Below, one piece after another: positions 1-10,100 of a stretch of DNA of 64,000 nt. Source of the DNA: Thermoflavimicrobium daqui (GTDB lineage: Bacteria; Bacillota; Bacilli; Thermoactinomycetales; Thermoactinomycetaceae); contig NZ_KZ845665.1 of NCBI RefSeq assembly GCF_003313465.1, positions 248,001 to 312,000 of the forward strand. Direction: 5' to 3'. Numbering within the stretch: position 1 is the stretch's first letter; the number at the start of each line of letters is the position of its first letter. A model generated the notes under the pieces. It was given only the letters and a program-made list of their open reading frames with translations. It made no database searches and was not told the DNA's origin. The position numbers and the translations under genes are program-made.

Positions 1-2
1 CG

Positions 3-170
3 GTTACACATGAATGTAATGTACCCACTGATCGTAGTGGATACCACTTGATTCTAGGTGTTTGGGAAATTGCAGATACGGGCAATGCCTTCTATCAGGT
101 AATAGATGCTAATCTAATTAATGGTAGTTCAAGTGTCCAATTCCCTGCAGTACCTAGTAAAAATTTTTAG
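3..170 (+). CDS. C-terminal fragment of AA10 lytic polysaccharide monooxygenase (chitin-binding protein)
   Basis: The gene enters from the left edge; only its last 55 codons are present. The frame starting at base 3 reads [20 protein letters not shown], then [18 protein letters not shown], and ends SKNF-stop. The GYH[21 protein letters not shown] pattern is the C-terminal signature of AA10 copper monooxygenases (GbpA/Cbp21 type), which oxidatively cleave crystalline chitin or cellulose outside the cell. The N-terminal copper-binding histidine lies outside the window. No further domain follows, so this is probably a single-domain enzyme. Family assignment is firm; substrate is not determinable. 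Confidence 0.85.
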   Translation, partial: VTHECNVPTDRSGYHLILGVWEIADTGNAFYQVIDANLINGSSSVQFPAVPSKNF

Positions 171-372
171 GTAATTAACTGAGGATGCTGTTCGACCATA
201 CTAATAACCAGAGAAAATCATTTCTAATGTAAGAGAGACTTTCTCCCAGTAGGACAGAGTTGATTAGATGGGAATATAAGGGAAAATGCTAAGAGGTGCA
301 TTGAGAGGTTACGAATAGACAAGAGATATTTTAATTTATCATTTATGAAGGATAATAAGCTGCTACTTAAGA

Positions 373-399
373 GGAGGGCTATAAAAGCTCTCCTTTTTT
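373..399 (+). terminator. Rho-independent terminator
   Basis: An 8-bp stem (373-380 with 386-393, one G-U pair), a 5-nt loop and a run of six T. It ends transcription coming from the left, possibly from the monooxygenase gene about 200 bases upstream. The T-run and the bases after it resemble those following the terminator at 21975-22003. Confidence 0.75.
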
Positions 400-469
400 G
401 TATGCGTTAACAAATCATAATAGATAGATCATAATGAAAAAGAAGATTTATGATGGATAAAATCTTATA

Positions 470-610
470 GAGCATGTTGCATAAATCGAGTTAAAACCCT
501 TGTTCTACCTATTCCAAGAGCAAATCGTGTTTGAAACGAGTGACTTTTGTACCAGCCTATAGCGGAAGCGAGTTCAAAAGTGATGAGCGGTTGGTTTATG
601 TAACAACCTC
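470..610. repeat. 141-bp MITE-like inverted-repeat element
   Basis: The ends GAGCATGTTGCATAAATC (470-487) and the complement of 593-610 (GAGGTTGTTACATAAACC) match at 14 of 18 positions. Inside, ACTTTTGTAC-type and GTTCAAAAGT-type arms (about 542-581) form a second inverted repeat. There is no reading frame of note. This looks like a small non-autonomous transposon relic; no clear target duplication is visible. The outermost 11-12 bases recur at 22965-22976. Confidence 0.45.
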
Positions 611-766
611 TGATAATTATATTATAGTTGATCTAGTTGTTCAGAGTGTTTTTTAAGCTTTATACAGTAACATATCTATTTTACAATGAATCTTGAACCC
701 CATTTAACGAATATTTAATTAAATTAAATTTAATCTAATTATTAACCTCTTTTTACATCTCAATAA

Positions 767-795
767 GTAACAAAGATAGAAAGTTATGTTATACT
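767..795 (+). promoter_or_regulatory. Candidate sigma-A promoter of the NRPS operon
   Basis: GTAACA (767-772, four of six match to the -35 consensus), a 17-base spacer, then an extended -10 TGTTATACT (TATACT at 790-795). It lies about 110 bases upstream of the first synthetase start within an AT-rich stretch. The rest of 611-766 shows only AT-rich sequence. Promoter assignment is by eye only. Confidence 0.4.
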
Positions 796-907
796 TTTAT
801 ATGAACATTATTAATTAAAAGATAGTCCAGATATTTTGTAATGGGCGGAATAGTAGTTAACTTATTAAATTACAGACTTCGATGCTTAAAAGGAGGCAAG
901 GTAGGTA

Positions 908-3900
908 ATGAACAAACGCTATCCTTTAACCGAGGCTCAAAAAAGAATGTGGTATACGGAATCGATTTTTCCTGATACAGGTGTATCGAATGTTGTTGGA
1001 CGAATAAAGTTTCAGGATGTAAAGATTGATTTGATGCAGAAAGCGATTCAATTAATTATTTCTCATTATGAGATATTGCGTGTCAGACTATTCCCGCAAA
1101 AGGGCATGGAGCCTACTCAATACATATTCGAAGATTCATCGGTTGATTTAACACTCGTGGATTTAAGTGATTATAAGAAGGAGCGATTAGAAGAATGGTT
1201 TCAAGAGAAAGCCAAAGCTCCTTTTTGTCTTTATCATTCAAATCTCTATGATTTTGTTCTAGTAAAGTGGAAAGCAGAAATGTTTTTATTGATAAAGTGC
1301 CATCACATCCTATTAGATGGAATTTCAATTAATCTATTGGCACAAAAGATTATAGAGACTTATGAACGACTTCATCAGGGTCTTTCGATCGAGATGACTC
1401 GTTCATATGGATTAACGCAATATATCGAATCGGAGACAGAATACAAAGAGTCTAAGCGGTTTCTTAAAGATCAGCAGTTTTGGCATAGTGAATTTGAGAC
1501 GATTCCTGAATATTTATCAACACGTGTAGATGAATTATATAGAAAGAGTATCGTAGCCAATCGGAGAGCGTTTGTCATTCCACCAGATTTAAAGCAACAG
1601 ATGGAGTTGTTTTGTCAAGAACACAAAACCAGTATGTATACTTTGTTTATGTCTGTACTTTTTATTTATTTTTCTCGTATTTACAATGAAAAAGAGATCA
1701 TACTGGGTACTTATGTTGGTAATCGGAAGCGTAATGAGCGTGATGCACTTGGTATGTTTGTCAGTACGGTACCTTTTCGTATAGCAGTAAGTGACCACCT
1801 GCCCATTTTGGAATGGCTACAGAGCCTGAACCGTAAACAGATGAAGATTTTCCGTCATCAGAAATATCCATATAATCAATTGATTCAGGATTTACAACAT
1901 CAAGGACATGATGTGAAACAGCTTTTCACAGTTGGTATTGAATATCAAGAGTTAACAACAGAAGGAGATCAAATATTTAGTGGATATGACTTCTATGAGA
2001 TCAATGTTCACATCAAAAATTTGATTCAGACAGATCAACTTGTACTAAATGTTGATTATCGACAGGAAGTATATCAAGAGGATGAAATTGAACTGCTGGT
2101 TGAACGTCTAATTACTCTTATCAAAGAGATTATTCAGTATCCTTACAAAAAGATCGCACACTTCGAAATTTGCACAGAGTTAGAGAAACGTAAACAGATG
2201 GTCGAATGGAATCGTACGAAAGCAGATTTTCCAAAGGATCAAACCATTCAGGAACGATTTGTAGAACAAGTAATGAAAACTCCAAATAACATCGCTGTTG
2301 TATACAAGAAAGAGAAACTGACGTATCAAGAGCTACATGAACGATCGAACGTAGTAGCGCAAGTATTAAGACAACAGGGTGTGAAGCCAGGTGACCGAGT
2401 TGGATTATTAATGGAGAAATCGCTTGACTTAATTATAGGAATGCTAGCGATTCTCAAATCAGGCGGAACATATGTGCCTATTGATCCTGAGTATCCACTT
2501 ACGAGAATTCGATATATGTTAGATGACAGCCATGCACAAACGATTTTAAGCCAATCTTCTTTGATCGAAAGATGGAATATGAAAGGTGAATGGTCAAATA
2601 AGTGGTTGGATATTCAAGAGATCAATCAAGTAGAGTTTGAAGCTTCCAATCTACTATCAACCAATCAATCGACCGATTTAGCCTATGTGATTTATACCTC
2701 AGGCACAACTGGACAGCCAAAAGGTGTCATGGTTGAACATCAAGGTGTAATCAATCTGGTTGCATATAGCCAAAAAGAATGGGGCATTCAATCTGGTGAT
2801 CGGATCGGACAAGTTGCGAGTATTGCCTTTGATGCTTCTGTTTGGGAAGTGTATGTCAGTCTATTAACAGGTGCGAGCCTCTACTTGATTCCAAAGGAAA
2901 CAATTCAGGATACGTCAAGATTTGAGGACTATGTAAGTGAACAAAAGCTGACAGTACTTTCTCTCTCAGCTACCTATTTAAACCAATTGAATTCAGAAAA
3001 AATGATGGGTCTTTCGCATTTACGTAAAGTCTTAGCCATTGGTTCAGCTAGTTCTCTGGATCTCGCTAGAAAATGGAAAGGAAAATACGTTAATGCTTAT
3101 GGACCTGCTGAAGCAACGGTTTATGCGACCATGTGGCAAGGAGATGGAGAAATCAACTCCCTTTCTTATGCACCAATTGGAAGACCGATTATGAATGCTA
3201 AAGTTTATATTGTAAATGAACACATTCAATTACAACCGATTGGTATTCCAGGTGAGCTATGTATTGGTGGGATTGGTCTGGCTCGAGGCTACTTAGGGAA
3301 ACCAGAACTCACTGCTGAAAAATTTGTTCCAAGTCCCTTTGTACCAGGTGAAAAATTATATCGGACGGGTGATTTAGCTCGGTATTTACTTGATGGAAAT
3401 ATTGAGTTTTTGGGCCGAATGGATCATCAAGTCAAAGTACGAGGTTATCGGATAGAACTAGGAGAGATAGAATCGGTACTCTTCGAACATCCAAATGTAA
3501 AAGATGTTGCTGTTCGAGATTGGAAAGATGAACAGAATGAAACATATTTGTGTGCTTATGTGGTATTGGATGACACAGTGTCAAGTAGTGAGTTAAAGAA
3601 ATATATAGGACAAAAGTTACCCAGTTACATGATTCCATCCTTTGTTATAGAGATGGAAGAAATACCACTGACTCCCAATCGTAAAGTGGATCGAAAAGCA
3701 TTACCTAAACCAGATAGCACAAAAATTCAAGAGGATTATGTACCACCTGTTACAGATATGGAAAAGCAGTTAACCCGTATTTGGCAACAAGTATTGAATA
3801 TAGAAAAAATCGGTATAACCCATTCCTTTTTCGAATTAGGTGGAAATTCAATTAAGGCCATTCAATTGGTGAATAAGCTAAGCAAAGAACGAATTGTCGT

Positions 3901-6900
3901 TACGGTACAGGATATTTTTCGTTATCCCACGATTGCCGAGTTAAGCCTGCATGCGTATGAAGAAGAGTCAGACGAGCTTTATTTACCAACTGTTGTAGAA
4001 GATGAAGAAAACTTCTATCAACCATTTTCCTTAACAGAAATACAGTTGGCTTACTTACTTGGGCGTAATCAGCATTTTGAGCTGGGTGGAGTAGCAACGC
4101 ACAGCTATTTGGAATGGGAAACCTCTTTGGATATTCGACGCTTTAATCAATGTTTACAGCAAGTTATTCGACGTCATCCCATGTTACGTGCTGTAGTGTT
4201 ACCAAATGGAACCCAACGGATCCTTTCTGAGGATTTGACTTATCCGATTGAAATAGAGGATTTAACAGGGTTAAGTCTTGAAGAACAGGAGCAGCGAGTA
4301 CTTGCTGAGCGTTCTCGTATGTCACACCAAGTATTTCCATCTGAAAAGTGGCCGTTATTTGAATTCAAAGCTTTCCGTTTGAATGAGACTTCACATCTAC
4401 TTTGTTGCAGTTTTGACGTGCTGGTTATGGATGGGGCAAGTTTGCGTATCTTTTGGAAAGAATTGATGGAGTTATATCATCAGCCGGACTTGCTACTTCC
4501 TTCATTAAGTTTGACCTTCCGTGATTACATGTCGGCTTACCAGAAAATGAAACAGAGTAAGAAATACGAGGAAGCCAAAAATTATTGGTTGAGTAAGCGG
4601 GAGGACTTTCCAACTGCGCCGATCCTACGTATGCGGAGAAACCCGAATGATATTACACAGCCTCGTTTTAAAAGCTTGTACCAAACGATTAGTCAAGATC
4701 AATGGAAGAAAATCAAGCAATGGGCACAAAGAAATCAAGTAACGCCCTCAGCGCTGCTTTGTACGGTATATGGTGAGATCTTGGCTCATTGGTCTAATCA
4801 GAGGCGACTAGCGATCAATTCAACGGTATTTAATCGTTATCCCGTTCATTCTCAAGTGGAGCAGATTATCGGTGATTTTACTTCCTTGATTTTGTTAGAT
4901 CTTGATTTGCCGCCAGATCAGTCGTTTGTCCATAAAGTCAGGAAGACACAAGAGACGATGATGGAAGGCTTAGAGCATCGCTATTATGATGGTGTTCGCT
5001 TTCTTCGAGATCTGATGCAGGTGAATCAAATAGAAACAAGGGCTTTGATGCCAATCGTCTTTACCTCCTTGCTTCTCGATGATGATGGATTTAATTGGAA
5101 TGACATAGGTACCCTGCGCTACATGACGGCACAGACACCTCAGGTTTATCTGGATTATGTAGTGACAGAGCAGAATGGCGAGTTGGTTATAATGTGGAAT
5201 TATGTGGAGGAGTTATTTGATCAGGACATGATCAAAATCATGTTTGACCAATATGTATCCATGATGGACCAGCTAGCAGAAAAAGGCGAGATCACTCCTT
5301 TACAATTAACCCAATCAGAGCAAACCTTGCTTACGCAATATAATCAAACGAAAGAGGAACTGCGAAAAGCAACTTTACATCAATTATTTGTCGAGCAAGT
5401 TCAGCGTACACCAAATCAATTGGCTGTAGTATTTGAACATCAAAGTATCACCTATCAGGAGCTAGATCGACGCTCCAATCAAGTAGCTTATTATTTACAA
5501 CAACAAGGAATGGGTGTCGGTGATCGAATCGGTGTGTTAGCTATCCGTCAAGTGGAAACGATTGTCAATCTATTGGGAGTGATAAAGGCTGGAGCGGCTT
5601 ATGTACCAATTGATCCAGACTATCCAAAGGATCGACAAGACTACATCTTAAATCATAGTCAATGTCGGGAATTGATTACCCCAGATCTGTACCACAAACA
5701 AAGCCTTAATGAAGTTCCAGATCATGAAGTGAGAAGCGATGTCACACCAGAAGATGTGGCATATATCATCTATACTTCGGGTAGTACAGGGAAGCCAAAA
5801 GGTGTCGTTGTTTCTCATGAAGCGGTAACCAATACCATTCAAGATATCAACCAGAAGTTTGGCGTTAGCGAACTAGATCGAGTGATTGGAATTTCATCCA
5901 TGTGTTTTGATCTTTCAGTCTATGATATTTTTGGCACGTTAAGTGCGGGAGCAACCCTTGTAATGGTGAAAGACCAACGTGATGTACATCAGTTAGTCGA
6001 AACAGTGAATCAATATGAAATCACGATCTGGAATTCAGTTCCAGTGATTATGGATCTCGCTTTAGAATCCGTTGACTCACACTTTGAAAATAACTCGTTA
6101 CGTTTAACTTTGTTAAGTGGTGATTGGATTCCTCTTACCCTTCCGGCAAAGGTAGCGCAACATTTTCCACATGCTGAAGTGATTTCGCTGGGGGGAGCGA
6201 CAGAAGCTTCGATTTGGTCGATCTATTATCCTATTCATGAAGTAAAACAAGAGTGGAAGAGTATTCCTTATGGAAGACCGCTAGCAAACCAGCAGTATTA
6301 TGTATTGAACGATCATTTGCAACCTTGTCCTATTGAAGTTGAAGGTGAGTTGTTCATTGGAGGGAGTGGTTTAGCGGTAGGTTATTTATTTGATAAAGAG
6401 AAGACAAAGCAAGCATTTATCCAACATCCGAAACTAGGTAGACTCTATCGCACAGGAGACTACGGGCTTCTTCATCGCGATGGCTATATCGAATTTTTAG
6501 GACGAAAAGATCATCAGGTCAAGATTCAAGGTTACCGAGTGGAATTGGAAGAGATCAGTAATACCTTGCTGACCAAGTGGTCGATCACACAGGCCGTTGT
6601 CGTTGATGATACGGAAGAGGGTAGAAAAGTGCTTGGTGCTTATTTTGTGGCCGAAGAGTTGATCGATGGATCAGAGTTGCGTGACGAGCTTACTCGTTTG
6701 TTGCCCAGATATATGGTTCCTGCTTACTTTGTACAGTTAGAGAGCATGCCCTTAAATCCCAATGGAAAGATTGATCGGAATGCTCTTCCCAAACCAACCG
6801 GAATTTCACACAAACAAATCGAATATGTAGGCCCACGGAATGAGATAGAAGCGAAGCTTGTATCTGTATGGGAGCAAGTTTTAAAGGTGGAGCAAGTAGG

Positions 6901-7180
6901 TATTCGTGATGACTTTTTTGCATTCGGTGGGGACTCCATCAAGGCGATCCAGATCATCCAGTTACTTGCCAAAGAAGAGCTTACTCTCAGTTTAAATCAT
7001 TTTTTTAATGCATTAACGATAGAAAAAATGGCTCCTTATCTTGAGGACAGGAAGTCCGTCGATCAGATGAACCATTGCTTGGAAGAGATTGAAACGGAAA
7101 GAACATCAAGGAAATTGAGCGATGAAAGCCTTTCAGCGGAAGAGTTAGCATATATTCAAGATATTTTTGCAGATGAATAA
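908..7180 (+). CDS. Non-ribosomal peptide synthetase 1: Cstarter-A-PCP-Cy-A(Cys)-PCP
   Basis: First subunit of the assembly line, 2090 residues. Residues 1-435 are a condensation domain closely resembling the lipo-initiating starter domain of SrfAA (LTEAQKRMWYTE opening, CHHILLDG core, FRHQKYPYN motif), implying N-acylation of residue 1. A1 spans about 450-955 (TSGTTGQPKG near 595); its specificity residues read by eye as D-A-W-S-L-I-A-V-Y, which I cannot assign. PCP1 has GGNS near 979. Residues 1043-1470 are a heterocyclization domain with D-V-L-V-M-D near 1168 in place of HHxxxDG. A2 (about 1490-1960) gives D-L-Y-N-L-S-L-I-W, the cysteine code. PCP2 has GGDS near 2007 and is followed by a tail resembling the end of an epimerization domain. 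No oxidase domain is present, so the ring should stay a thiazoline. SD AAGGAGGC precedes the ATG. Confidence 0.95.
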   Translation: MNKRYPLTEAQKRMWYTESIFPDTGVSNVVGRIKFQDVKIDLMQKAIQLIISHYEILRVRLFPQKGMEPTQYIFEDSSVDLTLVDLSDYKKERLEEWFQEKAKAPFCLYHSNLYDFVLVKWKAEMFLLIKCHHILLDGISINLLAQKIIETYERLHQGLSIEMTRSYGLTQYIESETEYKESKRFLKDQQFWHSEFETIPEYLSTRVDELYRKSIVANRRAFVIPPDLKQQMELFCQEHKTSMYTLFMSVLFIYFSRIYNEKEIILGTYVGNRKRNERDALGMFVSTVPFRIAVSDHLPILEWLQSLNRKQMKIFRHQKYPYNQLIQDLQHQGHDVKQLFTVGIEYQELTTEGDQIFSGYDFYEINVHIKNLIQTDQLVLNVDYRQEVYQEDEIELLVERLITLIKEIIQYPYKKIAHFEICTELEKRKQMVEWNRTKADFPKDQTIQERFVEQVMKTPNNIAVVYKKEKLTYQELHERSNVVAQVLRQQGVKPGDRVGLLMEKSLDLIIGMLAILKSGGTYVPIDPEYPLTRIRYMLDDSHAQTILSQSSLIERWNMKGEWSNKWLDIQEINQVEFEASNLLSTNQSTDLAYVIYTSGTTGQPKGVMVEHQGVINLVAYSQKEWGIQSGDRIGQVASIAFDASVWEVYVSLLTGASLYLIPKETIQDTSRFEDYVSEQKLTVLSLSATYLNQLNSEKMMGLSHLRKVLAIGSASSLDLARKWKGKYVNAYGPAEATVYATMWQGDGEINSLSYAPIGRPIMNAKVYIVNEHIQLQPIGIPGELCIGGIGLARGYLGKPELTAEKFVPSPFVPGEKLYRTGDLARYLLDGNIEFLGRMDHQVKVRGYRIELGEIESVLFEHPNVKDVAVRDWKDEQNETYLCAYVVLDDTVSSSELKKYIGQKLPSYMIPSFVIEMEEIPLTPNRKVDRKALPKPDSTKIQEDYVPPVTDMEKQLTRIWQQVLNIEKIGITHSFFELGGNSIKAIQLVNKLSKERIVVTVQDIFRYPTIAELSLHAYEEESDELYLPTVVEDEENFYQPFSLTEIQLAYLLGRNQHFELGGVATHSYLEWETSLDIRRFNQCLQQVIRRHPMLRAVVLPNGTQRILSEDLTYPIEIEDLTGLSLEEQEQRVLAERSRMSHQVFPSEKWPLFEFKAFRLNETSHLLCCSFDVLVMDGASLRIFWKELMELYHQPDLLLPSLSLTFRDYMSAYQKMKQSKKYEEAKNYWLSKREDFPTAPILRMRRNPNDITQPRFKSLYQTISQDQWKKIKQWAQRNQVTPSALLCTVYGEILAHWSNQRRLAINSTVFNRYPVHSQVEQIIGDFTSLILLDLDLPPDQSFVHKVRKTQETMMEGLEHRYYDGVRFLRDLMQVNQIETRALMPIVFTSLLLDDDGFNWNDIGTLRYMTAQTPQVYLDYVVTEQNGELVIMWNYVEELFDQDMIKIMFDQYVSMMDQLAEKGEITPLQLTQSEQTLLTQYNQTKEELRKATLHQLFVEQVQRTPNQLAVVFEHQSITYQELDRRSNQVAYYLQQQGMGVGDRIGVLAIRQVETIVNLLGVIKAGAAYVPIDPDYPKDRQDYILNHSQCRELITPDLYHKQSLNEVPDHEVRSDVTPEDVAYIIYTSGSTGKPKGVVVSHEAVTNTIQDINQKFGVSELDRVIGISSMCFDLSVYDIFGTLSAGATLVMVKDQRDVHQLVETVNQYEITIWNSVPVIMDLALESVDSHFENNSLRLTLLSGDWIPLTLPAKVAQHFPHAEVISLGGATEASIWSIYYPIHEVKQEWKSIPYGRPLANQQYYVLNDHLQPCPIEVEGELFIGGSGLAVGYLFDKEKTKQAFIQHPKLGRLYRTGDYGLLHRDGYIEFLGRKDHQVKIQGYRVELEEISNTLLTKWSITQAVVVDDTEEGRKVLGAYFVAEELIDGSELRDELTRLLPRYMVPAYFVQLESMPLNPNGKIDRNALPKPTGISHKQIEYVGPRNEIEAKLVSVWEQVLKVEQVGIRDDFFAFGGDSIKAIQIIQLLAKEELTLSLNHFFNALTIEKMAPYLEDRKSVDQMNHCLEEIETERTSRKLSDESLSAEELAYIQDIFADE

Positions 7181-7192
7181 GGAGTGTCTTTG

Positions 7193-10100
7193 ATGGCGAA
7201 GGTAGAAAAGGTTTATGATTTATCACCAATGCAAGAGGGAATGTTGTATCATTCTCTCTTGCAAGAGAACACAGAAATGTATTTTCAGCAGGTGACTTTT
7301 TCGATCCAAGGTGATCTAGATATTCACGTTTTTGAACAAAGTATCCAACAATTGATCCAAAGGCACGATATACTTCGTACAAACTTTGTCTATCAAAAAA
7401 TCAAAAAGCCTCAGCAAGTCGTATTAGATCATAGAAAAGTAATTGTCCATTATGAAGATTTATCCAATCAATCCGATGAAGCATTTATGCAGTTCATGCA
7501 ATCTTTTTTAGTAGATGATAGGCGAGCTGGTTTTAACTTACGTAAGGATGTATTAATGCGTTTTGCTATTTTCAAAAGGGCTGACCAGAATTTTCGCTTG
7601 GTTTGGAGCTATCATCATATTTTATTGGACGGTTGGAGTATTGGGATTATCATGAATGAATTACTTCAAATCTACTTATCCCTTAAAAAACAACAACCCA
7701 TACAATTCGAAAAAGTGAAGCCTTATCAAGAATTTATTAAATGGTTAGATGTGCGAGATAATAGGAAATCACTAAACTATTGGAAGCAGTATTTACAAGG
7801 ATATCAATATCGACCCTTAATACCCATGAAACCAAGTCAGGTACAGACACCTGATCAGTACAAAACGGTGACCTTCACTCTAGATGAAGAAATGACAGAG
7901 TCACTAATCCATTTGGGTAAGAAGCATCATATCACGCTAAATACCCTGTTTCAAGCCATTTGGGGAGTACTATTGCAAAGATATACCTATCAAGAGGATG
8001 TTGTTTTTGGATCAGTGATATCAGGGAGATCAGCAGCCATTCAAGGGATAGAGAAAATGGTGGGGTTGTTTATTAATACAGTACCTGTTCGTATAGCAAA
8101 AAGTGATGGCTCATTTATAGCGTTCGCTAGAGAATTACAGCAACAGTTTTTTGCTGCTGAAGAACACGGCTATTGTCCCCTTTATGAAATTCAGGAACAA
8201 AGTGGTCATAAACAAGAGTTGTTTGATCATATTATTGCTTTTGAGAATTTCCCTTTGGATCAAGAAATTGGGAACTTACAACATGATCAGGAGTCTATGT
8301 TAAAGATCAGTGATGTGACTAGTTTTGAGCAAACGAATTATCCGCTAACGATCTCAGTAAATCCTAAAAAATCGTTGGAAGTTCGTATGAAATATAATCA
8401 CTCCTTCATTAATCAAGAATTTATTGATCGGATTGAGAATCACTTCAAAAAGGTTACTCAAACAGTGGTGGATCGTCCGAATGTTCAGGTTCGTCAGATT
8501 GATATATTGACAGATTCTGAGAAACAGCAAATTTTGAATACGTGGAATGATACTCGCATGGAATATCCAAAAGAGAAAACGATACATCAATGGTTTGAAG
8601 AGCGAGTAGATCAAGCTGCTCATCATGTAGCAGTGGTTTTCAAGGAAAAACGCCTAACATATTTAGAGTTAAATGAACAAGCAAACCGTTTAGCACGAGT
8701 ACTACGACAAAGAGGAGTTAAACCAGAGGATCGGGTAGGGCTGATCATGGAGCGTTCCTTCGATATGATCATAGGCATCCTGGGCATTTTAAAAGCTGGA
8801 GGCTCTTATGTTCCGATTGATCCCGAATATCCAATCGAGCGGATACGATATATGATAGCCGATAGTGGTTCCAATCTTGTTCTGAGTCAATCTAGAATCA
8901 TGGAAAGACTCGACCCAGAAGAAGTTGAGTCAGTCGAATGGCTAGATGTCCAAGCCTTGGATATGAAGGGGATGGATTGTTCTAACTTACCTCATATCAA
9001 TCAGTCGTCTGACCTAGCTTATGTCATTTATACCTCTGGAACGACTGGACGACCCAAAGGGGTTATGATGGAACACCGCCAACTGGTTAACTTATTACAC
9101 AATCAAATTTCAAGTGAGGAGATTGCTTTTACTGGGAAAGTATTGCAGTTTAGCTCCATTAGTTTTGATGTGAGCTTTCAAGAAATTTTTTCAGCCCTTT
9201 TATCTGGCGGTTGCCTATATGTCATTGAGAGTCAAATGAGACAAAATATTGTTCAACTATTGACATATATTGAAGAACAAGACATTTCGATTGTTTACTG
9301 GCCTGTCTCTTATGCGAAAGCAGTGTTTCAACTAACCGATCAATTACCACAGTCGATTCAACATGTAATTACAGCAGGAGAACAGTTAGTTGTGCCGTCT
9401 TCACTGAAACAGTGTATTCGTCAAAGTGATGTGCAATTACATAATCACTATGGCCCTTCAGAAACCCATGTTGTAACAACATATAAACTAACGTCTGATC
9501 AAGAAATCGTAGATTATCCACCAATTGGGAAACCGATTGCGAATACAAAGATTTATTTACTACATGAAAATGGTCAATTACAACCACCGGGTGTTGTTGG
9601 TGAAATATATATTTCGGGTGATAGTGTAAGTAGAGGTTACTTGGGTAAACCGGAACTCACAGCAGCCAAATTTTTGCCCAGTCCCTTTGTCTTAGGTGAG
9701 CGAATGTATCGAACCGGAGACCTTGGACGCTACTTACCAGATGGAAATATTGAATTTTTGGGGCGGGTCGATCATCAAGTCAAAATTCGTGGCTATCGCA
9801 TAGAGTTAGATGAGATTGCTTCCGTATTCTTGGAGCATCCAAAGGTAAAAGATGTAGTCGTTCAAGATTGGAAAAGCGATCAAGATGAGACTTATTTATG
9901 TGCTTATGTTGTATTGAATGAGCCTATATCAAGTTCTGAGCTAAAGAAATATTTGAAACAAAAGTTGCCTGACTATATGATTCCCTCCTTTATTCTGGAA
10001 ATGGATCAGCTTCCTTTGACAACGAATGGTAAGGTGGATCGAAAGGCATTACCTCTCCCTAATGAATCAAAACATCAAGTAGTGTATGTACCACCTACGA

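Noticed and set aside
4030-5320. Middle domain of NRPS1 as an ordinary condensation domain
   Set aside because: It has D-x4-D in place of HHxxxDG and the FxLTxIQxAYLLGR opening of heterocyclization domains.
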